In this document: in pieces, positions 17,964 to 26,259 of the stretch
Layout: each line of letters starts with the position of its first letter
Numbering within the stretch: the first letter of the stretch is position 1
Made by a program: the position numbers and the translations under genes
Notes under the pieces: model-generated
Seen by the model: only the letters and a program-made list of their open reading frames with translations
Told to the model about the DNA's origin: nothing
The model's database searches: none
From: CAYRPN01 sp964426135
GTDB taxonomy: Bacteria; Planctomycetota; Phycisphaerae; Phycisphaerales; Phycisphaeraceae
Reading direction: 5' to 3'
NCBI GenBank assembly: GCA_964426135.1
Contig: CAYRPN010000030.1
Coordinates: forward strand, 1-51,171
Length of the DNA: 51,171 nt

Positions 17964-18634
17964 GATTGCTCCGTGAGAACGTAGCCAAGGCCCCGGCGGG
18001 TGTGGATCAGCTTGACCGCCTCGTCCTGATCGACCTTCTTCCGCAGGAAGCCGATGTACACATCGACCACGTTGCTGTTGATCTCGTCCACGTCGTCGTA
18101 CAAATGGTCGATGATCTCCGCCCGGGTGACGATGCGATCCTTGCGATGCGCCAGGTACTCCAGCAGGGCGAACTCCCGCGCGGTCAGATCGATCCGCCGC
18201 CCGCCCCGCCGCGCGGACTTGGCTGACAAATCGATCTCCAGGTCAGCCGCGCGGAGGGTCGTGGACGTCTGGTCGTGAACCCGCCGGATCGCCGCCCGAA
18301 TCCGAGCCAGGAATTCCTGCCACTCGAACGGCTTGACCACGTAGTCGTCGGCGCCCAGGTCCAGCCCGCGCACGCGATCGGCGACGGCGTCCCGCGCGGT
18401 CAGGCAGATCACCGCCATGCGCCGACCCGCCTGCCGAAGCGATTGCAGAATCGTCCAGCCATCGGCGCCCGGCAGCATGATGTCCAGCAGCACGCAGTCG
18501 TAAGGATTGGCGCGGGCCAGTTGCAGGGCGTCGCCGCCGTCGAAAGTCAGATCGACCGCATAGCCTTCGTCGCGCAGGCCATCGGCCATGGAACGGGCAA
18601 GCCGCGCGTGATCTTCCGCAATCAGAATCCTCAT
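17960..18634 (-). CDS. OmpR/PhoB-family response regulator
   Basis: A 224-residue regulator starting MRILIAEDHA. The receiver domain has acidic residues E7/D8, the phosphoacceptor D51 (LLDIMLPGADG) and K101 (DDYVVKPF). The C-terminal winged helix DNA-binding domain covers about 128-222 (LTAREFALLEYL, IHTRRGLGYVL). The ATG at 18634 is chosen because it starts exactly at the conserved receiver; upstream codons in frame extend to 18781 but are not conserved in type. The gene overlaps the kinase gene by 4 bp. The regulated genes are not evident; the exported protein downstream and the pseudopilin upstream are candidates. Confidence 0.93.
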   Translation of the reverse strand: MRILIAEDHARLARSMADGLRDEGYAVDLTFDGGDALQLARANPYDCVLLDIMLPGADGWTILQSLRQAGRRMAVICLTARDAVADRVRGLDLGADDYVVKPFEWQEFLARIRAAIRRVHDQTSTTLRAADLEIDLSAKSARRGGRRIDLTAREFALLEYLAHRKDRIVTRAEIIDHLYDDVDEINSNVVDVYIGFLRKKVDQDEAVKLIHTRRGLGYVLTEQS

Positions 18635-18844
18635 GACGCGGCACTCGGGGTGGGAGTATCTCGGTCGAACGATCCGTCCTCGGCAAGGCGTCGGAGTTGC
18701 ATCGCACTCGATGGCGCCAGTCCATGGAGCGCCAAGGGAAGCGCAGGCTCGGCGGACTCTGTTCGCCCCTGGCGCCGGCAACTCAGCCGGGATGCAACAC
18801 TGGAGCCGCGCTTGCTTCGCGCGCCTGACGCTCTCTCCACGCTG

Positions 18845-19414
18845 CTATCTCCGGCGAACCGCCACGAGCAGGTCCGCCAGTCCGTCGCATTGAAACATCG
18901 ACATCACAGAACCGTTCACGCACACAACATTCATCCTGTCCGGCAAGTGCCAGCCCGGCAGAGCGTCGAACACGAACACCGCCGACGTACGCTCGACATC
19001 CGCCAATCGAGCGCCGGCCAGCGTGGTCAGCGGGTCGCCGGTGTCGCGCCAGTCGTAACTCGAACCCGTCGCGGGCAGCAGTTCATTGTCAGCCGGGCAA
19101 CCGAAGACGACCCGACTCTGCTCCAGGTAAGGCTCGATCGACCGCTCCCAGGAAAGGTTCGACTTTCGCGTGTCGGGCAGGCAGCGGTTGTTGTGAATGG
19201 TGAACAGCCGGAACCCGATGTACACCTGCCGCAGATGAACCTGGCAGTCCAACTGACGGGCATGCGCGTTGGAGCGCGTGATCGCCGACAGCATCAGCGA
19301 CGCAACGATGGCGATCACCGCCATGGTGGCCAGTGTTTCAGGCAACGTAAAAGCGCGCGGCTCGTTCGCCGTTCTTCGCTCAAACCCGCCAAAGGTCTCA
19401 CCGCTCGAACGCAT
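18845..19414 (-). CDS. Type II secretion-like pseudopilin, second copy
   Basis: About 189 residues from the ATG at 19414 (a TTG at 19432 would add 6). The prepilin signal is unusually long: AFTLPETLATMAVIAIVASL begins about 20 residues in, with Glu at +5. The C-terminal half shares the pattern FGCPADNELL, SYDWRDTGDP, FVFDALPGWHLPDRMN with the pseudopilin at 10042-10578, so these are diverged paralogues about 8 kb apart on opposite strands. It is on the same strand as the downstream response regulator with a 210-bp gap. Function inferred: minor pilin-like component of a secretion or adhesion fibre. Confidence 0.75.
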   Translation of the reverse strand: MRSSGETFGGFERRTANEPRAFTLPETLATMAVIAIVASLMLSAITRSNAHARQLDCQVHLRQVYIGFRLFTIHNNRCLPDTRKSNLSWERSIEPYLEQSRVVFGCPADNELLPATGSSYDWRDTGDPLTTLAGARLADVERTSAVFVFDALPGWHLPDRMNVVCVNGSVMSMFQCDGLADLLVAVRRR

Positions 19415-20085
19415 AGGAGGATCGCGCCGCAAACGATTCTAACACCCGCAGACGGATTACAAAGGCAAGTTTGGCAGGAAATTCTGTCGGGTCGCGCCGA
19501 TTGAACGAACTGGACCGACTCAAGGTGTAATCGCCTGCGTGGTGTTCAGGGACGGCGAACGGAAACCGGCCGCCTGATCATGACGTCCATCGGACTTGAG
19601 CGTTGCTCGGCAACTGAAGGTGCCTGCGCCGCCATCGCGGGAAATCGCCCTGAACAACGCCGGGGCCATCTGTTGTCGCCGGTGAGACGTTGGGGCTGGC
19701 TGTGGCGAACACAGCGAGCGCCGCAGGTTCGAGGTTCGAAAGCTCGCGCGCTGGAGGGAATCGAACAGCAGACTAGGACTATCAGCATCGCCAATACTCC
19801 CGCCGCTCACGCATGACGAGTGAACATATTGACCTCCAGCCCACTGGTAGTCCGTCGCCTGCAACCCGGCAATCGCCGCACTGAATCGTCGTCGGCTCCG
19901 TGTGATGATTCGTCTCCTGTTGGGGACGAATCCACCTTAACCGCGCGCCCGGAAGATGGAGAGTATTACATTGGCCAATTGCTCGACCGCGAGAACCGAT
20001 ACAATTCTAAGTACGTACGGTTCTTGGCAATTGAATAGCATTCAAGCTTTCAACTCTTGCCCGTTTAAACAAGCAGCTCCTGCCG
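19415..20085. other. 670-bp gap with no supported gene
   Basis: Short reading frames exist on both strands but none shows a ribosome binding site or protein-like composition. The right end holds the leader of the divergent response regulator at 20086, with a nested dyad described separately. Confidence 0.5.
19976..20033 (+). promoter_or_regulatory. Nested dyad and possible promoter before the second two-component system
   Basis: CAATTGC (19976-19982) and AGAACCG (19992-19998) are mirrored by CGGTTCT (20018-20024) and GCAATTG (20027-20033). A TACAAT box (20000-20005) lies inside. The structure begins about 110 bp and ends about 50 bp before the response regulator start. It could be an operator for autoregulation or an RNA hairpin in the leader. 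Confidence 0.4.
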
Positions 20086-20760
20086 ATGCGAATCCTGCTG
20101 GTTGAAGATTCTGACCGACTTCTGCGCTATGTAGCCATGGGACTGCGCCAGGTCGGATTCACCGTTGACTCGACGAGTGACGGAGCGGAGGGTCTGCACT
20201 TGGCCACGACGAACGACTACGACGCCATCGTTCTTGATTTGATGTTGCCGGGGCTCGATGGGTTGTCCGTGCTGGATCGGCTTCGCCGCAGGGGCCGGGA
20301 TACGCCCGTGCTTGTGCTGACAGCGAAGGATACAATTGATGATCGCGTGCGCGGACTTCAGCAGGGGGCGGACGATTACCTGGTCAAGCCGTTTGCCTTT
20401 GAAGAACTGACGGCTCGTTTGCGAGCATTGCTGCGGCGACGATACGGCCGCACCATTTCGATGATCAAGTGCGGCGGAATTGTGATCGACCCAACCGGAT
20501 GCGCGGTGACCTGGAAGGGCAAGCCATTTGAGCTAACGCGCCGCGAGTATCTGCTGCTGCACTACCTTGCCTCGCGCCTTGGCCAGATTGTGTCGCGGAC
20601 GGAGATCGAAGAGCACATCTACGATCGAAACGCCACCCTGATGAGTAACGTGGTGGACTCCACCGTCTGCGCGCTTCGTCGGAAACTGGAAACGGTCGGG
20701 GCCGATACGATCATTCAGACTCGTCGTGGGATGGGCTACACGCTGGTGGCATCCACATGA
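20086..20760 (+). CDS. OmpR-family response regulator (efflux locus)
   Basis: A 224-residue regulator. Receiver: E7/D8, phosphoacceptor D51 in VLDLMLPGLDG and K101 in DDYLVKPF. DNA-binding winged helix at about 125-220 (LTRREYLLLHYLASRLGQIV, IIQTRRGMGYTLV). It resembles metal-responsive regulators of the CusR/CopR group in length and layout, but specificity cannot be read from sequence. Its stop overlaps the start of the kinase gene (ATGA). It heads a plus-strand series of methyltransferase and RND efflux genes, so it is the likely controller of that block. Confidence 0.93.
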   Translation: MRILLVEDSDRLLRYVAMGLRQVGFTVDSTSDGAEGLHLATTNDYDAIVLDLMLPGLDGLSVLDRLRRRGRDTPVLVLTAKDTIDDRVRGLQQGADDYLVKPFAFEELTARLRALLRRRYGRTISMIKCGGIVIDPTGCAVTWKGKPFELTRREYLLLHYLASRLGQIVSRTEIEEHIYDRNATLMSNVVDSTVCALRRKLETVGADTIIQTRRGMGYTLVAST

Positions 20761-22223
20761 GGTCCATCCGAGAACACATCACGCTCTGCATGATCGGGAC
20801 GATCGTCGGCCTGATCGGGTTGTTCGGCGCTGGGCTCTATTCGTACGTACGTCACGTGCTGGTGGATCAGTTCGACGACGCGCTGCTTCACCAGGCGGTT
20901 GGAATCAGCTCGGTGACGATGCTGGAGGCGGACGGGCACATAGATTTCGAACTAAACCTGGAGACAACACCGCGGTATCAGCCCTCCAAGACGGCTCACT
21001 ATTTTCAAGTGTGGTATTCAACGGGGACATCATTGGCGCGCTCGCCCTCGCTGAACGGACAGGATCTACGGCCGGGCTCGCGGAGTTCGACGCCTTATTT
21101 CGGCGACATGGTCTTGCCGGATGGCCGAAGCGGGCGTGTGGTGGAGATGTCGTTCACACCGTCGGCGGAGGTCATCTGGGACGAAGCCGGCGCGCCGCCC
21201 CTCAACCATCCCGCGTCGGCCGGGACACCCAACCCACAGCCGATGACAGTCGTAGTGGCCCGGGAGCGGGAATCACTCGATGGTACGCTGACAACGATTC
21301 TGGGCTTCTTTGCAATGGGGACGATCGTGATCGCCGGAGGCGCAGCGCTGATCGTGCTGTTCATTGTGGGGCGAGGCATGCGGCCGCTGCAACGAATGGC
21401 CGCGGAGGTCGAAGCCATCGGACCTCAGACGCTGGAGCGACGATTGCCCGCCGCCGGTCTTCCTGTTGAATTGCAGCCGATCGCAGAGAAGTTGAACGGA
21501 CTGCTGGAGCGTATCGAAAGCATGATTCGCCGGGAGCGCCGATTCACGGCGGATGCCGCCCACGAACTGCGGACGCCCGTTGCGGAGTTGCGGACACTGA
21601 CGGATGTGGCAGCGACCTGGCCGGTCGGAAATCCGGCGATCAATCAGGCCCTGCGGGACGCGAAGGACATTGCGATCCAGATGGAGGCGTTGATCGCCGC
21701 GCTGCTCGATCTTTCGCGACATGATGCCGGCACGTTGCAGGTGCTTCGGCAGGCGGTCGACTTGAGCACCTTGGTGCAGGACGTTCATTCAACCCTGCGA
21801 TCAAGGATTGAAACCAGCAGTTCATCCGTCGATTTGACCCTGCCGGCGACGGCTGTTGTCGAGACCGATCCCGTGCTCGTCCGCGCTTGCTTGCATAACT
21901 TGATGGACAACGCCATCAAACACAGTCCGCCTGGCGCGCATATCGCATGCCGGCTGACCGCCTCTCCTCAGTTCGTCATGCTTTCGATCGTGAATCCCTG
22001 CGCGGAACTGACTGACGATGATCTTCGTCATATCGGAGAGCCTTTCTGGCAGAAGGACACCGCTCGATCCAAGTCGGAGCGTTCTGGATTGGGCGTCGCG
22101 CTGGTCAAGGCATACGCCAAGGCGCTGTCGGCCGAGTTGTCGCTTGAACTGGACAGCGGCAAACAGTTCGTCGCTCAACTGCGGTTCTCAGTCAATGGCA
22201 ACGGCGGTCCCGCAGCTAAATGA
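20757..22223 (+). CDS. Membrane sensor histidine kinase with degenerate G1 box
   Basis: A 488-residue kinase. Membrane segments at about 9-31 and 180-204 enclose a periplasmic domain of about 150 residues. HAMP, then the phosphoacceptor motif HELRTP (269-274), N box NLMDNAIKHS, and a GLGVALVK segment near the end. The usual D-x-G-x-G (G1) box is replaced by NPCAELTDDDL, after which GEPFWQKD follows normally. Variants of this box occur in heavy-metal type sensors, so activity is not excluded. The gene overlaps the response regulator by 4 bp. The signal is unknown; an exported toxic compound or metal is inferred from the downstream RND pump. Confidence 0.9.
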   Translation: MRSIREHITLCMIGTIVGLIGLFGAGLYSYVRHVLVDQFDDALLHQAVGISSVTMLEADGHIDFELNLETTPRYQPSKTAHYFQVWYSTGTSLARSPSLNGQDLRPGSRSSTPYFGDMVLPDGRSGRVVEMSFTPSAEVIWDEAGAPPLNHPASAGTPNPQPMTVVVARERESLDGTLTTILGFFAMGTIVIAGGAALIVLFIVGRGMRPLQRMAAEVEAIGPQTLERRLPAAGLPVELQPIAEKLNGLLERIESMIRRERRFTADAAHELRTPVAELRTLTDVAATWPVGNPAINQALRDAKDIAIQMEALIAALLDLSRHDAGTLQVLRQAVDLSTLVQDVHSTLRSRIETSSSSVDLTLPATAVVETDPVLVRACLHNLMDNAIKHSPPGAHIACRLTASPQFVMLSIVNPCAELTDDDLRHIGEPFWQKDTARSKSERSGLGVALVKAYAKALSAELSLELDSGKQFVAQLRFSVNGNGGPAAK

Positions 22224-22342
22224 CTCCGGCGGGCTCCATCTTCGCTGGGCAATCCTTGCTCGCCGTCATCTTGGCGTCATGTTGAGGGAGTATCGTTTCC
22301 TGTCATTGGCACACGGACCCGTGCCAAACAGGAACATCCTCC

Positions 22343-23125
22343 ATGAATGCCACAGCGCCCAGCGTCGAGGCCCTCCCGCAAGATGCAGTAGTTCCCAAAG
22401 ACAAACTGTTTTCCGACAGGCGAAAGCGCGTCGATGACTTCAACTTCGGCAAAGAAACAGCCTCGGTGTTCGACGACATGCTGAACCGCTCGGTGCCGTA
22501 CTACGGCGAGATTCAGCGCATGGTGGGCGAACTTACTGCTGATTTTGCCGAGGAACACTCGGCGATTTACGACATGGGCTGCTCCACCGCCAACTCCTTC
22601 CTGGCGGCGGCGCACTTCCTGCCGCCGGGGTTCGATGTGCGATTCATCGGAATTGATTCCTCGACGGAAATGCTCGACAAGGCCCGCGCCAAGCTGGAGG
22701 CGATTCAATTCCCGTTTGCGTACGACCTGCGGATGGGCGATCTGAATCACGGCGTCGGCGTGGAGGCCGCGTCAGTCGTGCTGATGTCCCTGACGCTGCA
22801 ATTCGTGCGACCGCTGCATCGCGACAACCTGCTGCGCACGATCTACGACGGGCTGATTCCCAATGGGTGCGTGATCCTCGTCGAGAAGGTTCTGAGCGAA
22901 CATTCCACGTTCAACCGGCTCTTCATCAAGCACTACTACGAATACAAGATGCGCAATGGCTACAGTGAAATGGAGATCTCCCAGAAGCGCGAGGCCTTGG
23001 AGAACGTGCTCATTCCCTACCGGCTGGATGAGAACAAGGAACTCCTTCAGCGCGCGGGATTCAAATCCATCGACGTGTTTTTCAAGTGGTACAACTTCTG
23101 CGGCCTCATCGCTTTCAAGGGTTAA
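22343..23125 (+). CDS. cmoA: CmoA-like carboxy-S-adenosylmethionine synthase / SAM methyltransferase
   Basis: A 260-residue class I methyltransferase fold matching CmoA along its length: a DMLNRSVPYY start region, IYDMGCSTANSF (SAM motif I), SLTLQFVRP, IYDGLIPNG, NGYSEMEISQKREALENVL and a FKWYNFCGLIAFKG end. CmoA converts SAM and prephenate to carboxy-SAM, normally for CmoB-dependent tRNA wobble uridine modification. The arginine in SQKR, reported to contact the carboxylate in the E. coli enzyme, is present. No cmoB lies in the window. The gene follows the sensor kinase by 119 bp and precedes a membrane methyltransferase gene by 4 bp, so its role here may differ from tRNA modification. The family call is strong; the function in this context is open. 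Confidence 0.85.
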   Translation: MNATAPSVEALPQDAVVPKDKLFSDRRKRVDDFNFGKETASVFDDMLNRSVPYYGEIQRMVGELTADFAEEHSAIYDMGCSTANSFLAAAHFLPPGFDVRFIGIDSSTEMLDKARAKLEAIQFPFAYDLRMGDLNHGVGVEAASVVLMSLTLQFVRPLHRDNLLRTIYDGLIPNGCVILVEKVLSEHSTFNRLFIKHYYEYKMRNGYSEMEISQKREALENVLIPYRLDENKELLQRAGFKSIDVFFKWYNFCGLIAFKG

Positions 23126-23129
23126 TGGA

Positions 23130-23948
23130 ATGGACTCCACCAACTCCGCTTCCAACATCGGCATCAACGGCATGACCGCATCTTCCGATCCCCGGTCACC
23201 GGCGATGACCGCGCCGATCCATCATCGGCTGCTGATTCCGCTGGGCAATCTACTCTTCCGCATCCGCAATGTGGTTTTCCCCATCGTCTTCATCGTGCTG
23301 GCGGCGCTGTTCCCGCCGGTTTGGTTGGCCGGCGACGCTCGCAGCGACCTGTGGCTTGATCTCGCGGGGATTGCCATCGCCGTGGGCGGGCAGGCGCTGC
23401 GCTATGCCGTGATCGGTCTCGCCTATATCAAGCGCGGCGGCCTTAACAAACAGATTTTCGCGGACAAGCTCGTGACCACAGGCCTCTTTGCCCATTGCCG
23501 CAATCCGCTGTATGTCGGCAACTACCTCATGATGATGGGCCTGATCTTCATTCATCACTCGCCCTGGATGTACGTGCTGGGCGGCACTTTCTTCACAATC
23601 GCGTATCTGGCCATCACATTGGCCGAGGAGCAGTATCTGCGTGGAAAGTTCGGACAGGAATACGTGGACTACTGTCAGCGCGTGCCACGGGTTCTTGTTC
23701 GTACGAACGGTCTGCGCGCCACGCTCACCGGAATGAGTTTTGACTGGCGCAAGGCGCTCAACAAGGAGCACGGCACGACCATGACGTGGACCTCGACATT
23801 GCTGGGACTGCTCGCGTGGGAGCGAATAACCAACGCCGGGTGGGAAGCGAGCCGCAATTACTGCACGATCCTGCTGGCCGCGTGGGTGCTGGCGGCGATG
23901 GTGTGGACGGTCGTTCGGGTGCTGAAGAAACGGAAACTGCTTGAGTAG
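23130..23948 (+). CDS. Isoprenylcysteine carboxyl methyltransferase (ICMT)-like membrane protein, copy 1
   Basis: About 272 residues from the ATG at 23130, 4 bp after the CmoA-like stop. Several hydrophobic segments (starting near 45, 75, 140 and 235) and the ICMT/PEMT signature CRNPLYVGNYLMMMG plus EEQYLRGKFGQEYVDYC...VPR, which forms the SAM-binding site in this family. ICMT-like proteins methylate carboxyl or amine groups of membrane substrates; bacterial members are mostly uncharacterised and often lie beside metal or drug efflux genes. The C-terminal 80 residues add two further hydrophobic segments. Inference: it methylates a lipid or small molecule in the inner membrane as part of the same response. 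Confidence 0.85.
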   Translation: MDSTNSASNIGINGMTASSDPRSPAMTAPIHHRLLIPLGNLLFRIRNVVFPIVFIVLAALFPPVWLAGDARSDLWLDLAGIAIAVGGQALRYAVIGLAYIKRGGLNKQIFADKLVTTGLFAHCRNPLYVGNYLMMMGLIFIHHSPWMYVLGGTFFTIAYLAITLAEEQYLRGKFGQEYVDYCQRVPRVLVRTNGLRATLTGMSFDWRKALNKEHGTTMTWTSTLLGLLAWERITNAGWEASRNYCTILLAAWVLAAMVWTVVRVLKKRKLLE

Positions 23949-24029
23949 AGTACACCCGATTCTTCCGCAATCTTCACCGCTGCCGCCGCGTCACCTCTTG
24001 CGTACTTGTCACGCTTCACCTCCAGGGCA

Positions 24030-24650
24030 ATGACCATGCCTGCACACGTGGCCAGATTGTTCGTATCGCATCGGATCGGCGTTTCCAGAGTGCTGGTCGC
24101 CGCTTTGGCGCTGATCCTCCTATCTGTAGAGAGCGCCCAGGAGGGAACCGTCCTTTCAGCGCTCCTGTTCCTGTTTGGCCTGGTGTTGGTGGGAATTGCC
24201 ACGGCAGGCCGGCTCTGGTGCTCGCTTTACATCAGCGGCTACAAGAACCGCGAACTGGTGACCTGCGGCCCGTATTCCCTGTGTCGAAATCCGTTGTATT
24301 TTTTTTCCTTTCTGGGCTTTGTCGGCATCGGATTCACAACGGAGACATTCAGCGTCGGCCTCGCGTCGATCCTGATCTTCGCGATGGCCTATCCCGCCAT
24401 TATTCGGCATGAGGAAGCATTTCTAATGTCGAAATTCGGCGAAGCCTTTGCGGAGTACTGCTCGCGGACGCCACGATTCTTTCCAAGTCTGAGGTCTTAT
24501 CGGGAGCCACTTTCATACATGGTCGATTCGCGGGTGTTCCGCCGTTCCGTGGGCGATGTGCTCTGGTTTGTCTGGCTCGTTGGTCTTGTGGAATTGGTGG
24601 AGTCTCTGCACGAGCATCATGTGCTTGGCGCTCTTTTTCGCCTGCCATGA
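24030..24650 (+). CDS. ICMT-like membrane methyltransferase, copy 2
   Basis: About 206 residues from the ATG at 24030 (a TTG at 24006 would add 8). Four hydrophobic segments and the same signature as the preceding gene: CGPYSLCRNPLYFFSFLGF, and EEAFLMSKFGEAFAEYC followed by RTPRFFPS. It differs from copy 1 in having no C-terminal extension, and identity between the two looks limited to the catalytic core, so this is not a recent duplication. It lies 81 bp after copy 1 and 166 bp before the outer membrane efflux gene. Function inferred as above. Confidence 0.85.
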   Translation: MTMPAHVARLFVSHRIGVSRVLVAALALILLSVESAQEGTVLSALLFLFGLVLVGIATAGRLWCSLYISGYKNRELVTCGPYSLCRNPLYFFSFLGFVGIGFTTETFSVGLASILIFAMAYPAIIRHEEAFLMSKFGEAFAEYCSRTPRFFPSLRSYREPLSYMVDSRVFRRSVGDVLWFVWLVGLVELVESLHEHHVLGALFRLP

Positions 24651-24816
24651 GCAATAACTGTGTCGAGCGCTGCGCACGATGATTGAGGTATTCGAGTGGC
24701 TTCCCTGACTATCCATCAGGTTGCCTCAGAGTGAATTGGGACGGCGTTTGCCCTTGCTGCTAATCTGAATGTCTCAGGGGTCAACCTTCCAATACGCGTT
24801 GCTTCAAGTGAGCCCC

Positions 24817-26259
24817 ATGTTCAGAACCAGCAACACCTTGATGACGCAGCTTGTTCGTCGAGGGAGCGAGCCTTGGATGGTGGTCGCTCTTATCACTTTC
24901 GCGATCAGCGGATGCGCATCCGACGTGACATACTCTGATCGAGCGACGGTCGATGCGGATCTTCACCAACGCAGTGGATTTCACATCGGGCCTGCTTCCA
25001 CGTCATCGGTCGAGTCGGTGATCGCGGCGATGACCTCCGCCGATGGGCTGCATGAGGACAAGGCCGTGGACCTGGCGTTACTCAACAACGCGGCGTTCCA
25101 GGAGCAGTTGGCTGATCTGGGCCTGTCGCGCGCTGACGTGATCCAGGCGGGCTTGATCACGAATCCAGATGCCGTGGTGCTGTTCCCTATCAGCCCGAAG
25201 CAGATGGAGGCCACGATCACCGCGCCGGTCGAGGCGCTATGGCTACGCGGCAAGCGAAGCGAAGCGGCGAAGCTGTCGGCCGATCGCACGGCTGCGCGTC
25301 TGACACAGGCGGGCCTGGACCTGATCCGAGATGTTCGATTGGCCTATGCCGACCTGGTGCTGGCCCGGCGACGGCAGGCGCTGTTCGAGGAAGCAGCCAA
25401 GCTGCGCGAGCAGATGTCGGTGATTGCCCAGGCGCGCGTCAGGGCCGGCGAAGCGATCCCGCTGGACGCCGCCACCGCGAAGATCGACGCCATTCGCGCA
25501 GAACAGGAAGCCCGCAGCCTGAGTTACGGCGTCACCATCGCGGAAGAACGATTGCGCAGCTTGCTCGGTGTCGGCAGCGTTCGCAATCCTATCGCTACGA
25601 AGGAATCCCCCGATGCCGCCGGCGGAGATTGGAATGTGGATGCGTTGTTGGATTCGGCAATGACGGATCGGTCGGACATCAGGGCGGCGGCTCTGGCGGT
25701 AAGGTCGGCGCAGGAGCGTGCGGACCTGGCCCGCATCGAGTGGATCAATGTGTCCGTTGTTGGGGACGCCAACGAGAAAGGCACGCAGGGCTTCGAAGCC
25801 GGCCCGGGCATTCGCTTCACGCTTCCAATATTCAACCAGAACCAGGGAATGATCGCTCGCGCCGACGCCGAAGTGGAACGCCTCGACCGGCAGAAAAGGA
25901 CGCTCCACGACAAAGTCATCCTCGAAGTCCGCGAAGCCCACACGCGATTTATTCAGGCACGTGAGGATCTGCACGCACTGCAAACGCGAATTCTACCGGC
26001 ACTCGACGAAGCGGTGAATCTGGCGCGAAAAGCCTACACCGGGGGCGAGACTTCGCTGGTGCAGGTCATCGACACCAACCGTCAGTTGCTCGAAGCCCGC
26101 ATCCGCGAGGCGCAGGTGGCGTCGGACCTGCGCCGCGCCCGCGCGGAACTCGAACGCAGCGTCGGCCAGCGGCTCGAATCGCGGCTAACGACGCCGGCAA
26201 CGGTGAAACCTGGGACGCCCGGAGCACCAGGAGCATCCTCGACGGACAAGAAACCATGA
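24817..26259 (+). CDS. Outer membrane efflux lipoprotein (TolC/CusC family)
   Basis: About 480 residues from the ATG at 24817, chosen because it places a lipoprotein signal (hydrophobic run ending FAISGC) at a normal distance; an in-frame ATG at 24769 would add 16 residues. The body has two long helical repeats rich in Ala/Arg/Glu (about 125-230 and 320-450) with the OEP hallmark YTGGETSLVQVIDTNRQLLE. The C-terminus is Pro/Gly/Thr-rich. TolC-type trimers form the outer membrane exit duct of tripartite pumps. The stop overlaps the adaptor gene start (ATGA). Confidence 0.88.
   Translation: MFRTSNTLMTQLVRRGSEPWMVVALITFAISGCASDVTYSDRATVDADLHQRSGFHIGPASTSSVESVIAAMTSADGLHEDKAVDLALLNNAAFQEQLADLGLSRADVIQAGLITNPDAVVLFPISPKQMEATITAPVEALWLRGKRSEAAKLSADRTAARLTQAGLDLIRDVRLAYADLVLARRRQALFEEAAKLREQMSVIAQARVRAGEAIPLDAATAKIDAIRAEQEARSLSYGVTIAEERLRSLLGVGSVRNPIATKESPDAAGGDWNVDALLDSAMTDRSDIRAAALAVRSAQERADLARIEWINVSVVGDANEKGTQGFEAGPGIRFTLPIFNQNQGMIARADAEVERLDRQKRTLHDKVILEVREAHTRFIQAREDLHALQTRILPALDEAVNLARKAYTGGETSLVQVIDTNRQLLEARIREAQVASDLRRARAELERSVGQRLESRLTTPATVKPGTPGAPGASSTDKKP

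Noticed and set aside
19820..20038. 72-codon plus-strand frame before the second response regulator
   Set aside because: No ribosome binding site, unremarkable composition and it overlaps the nested dyad that is better explained as regulatory.
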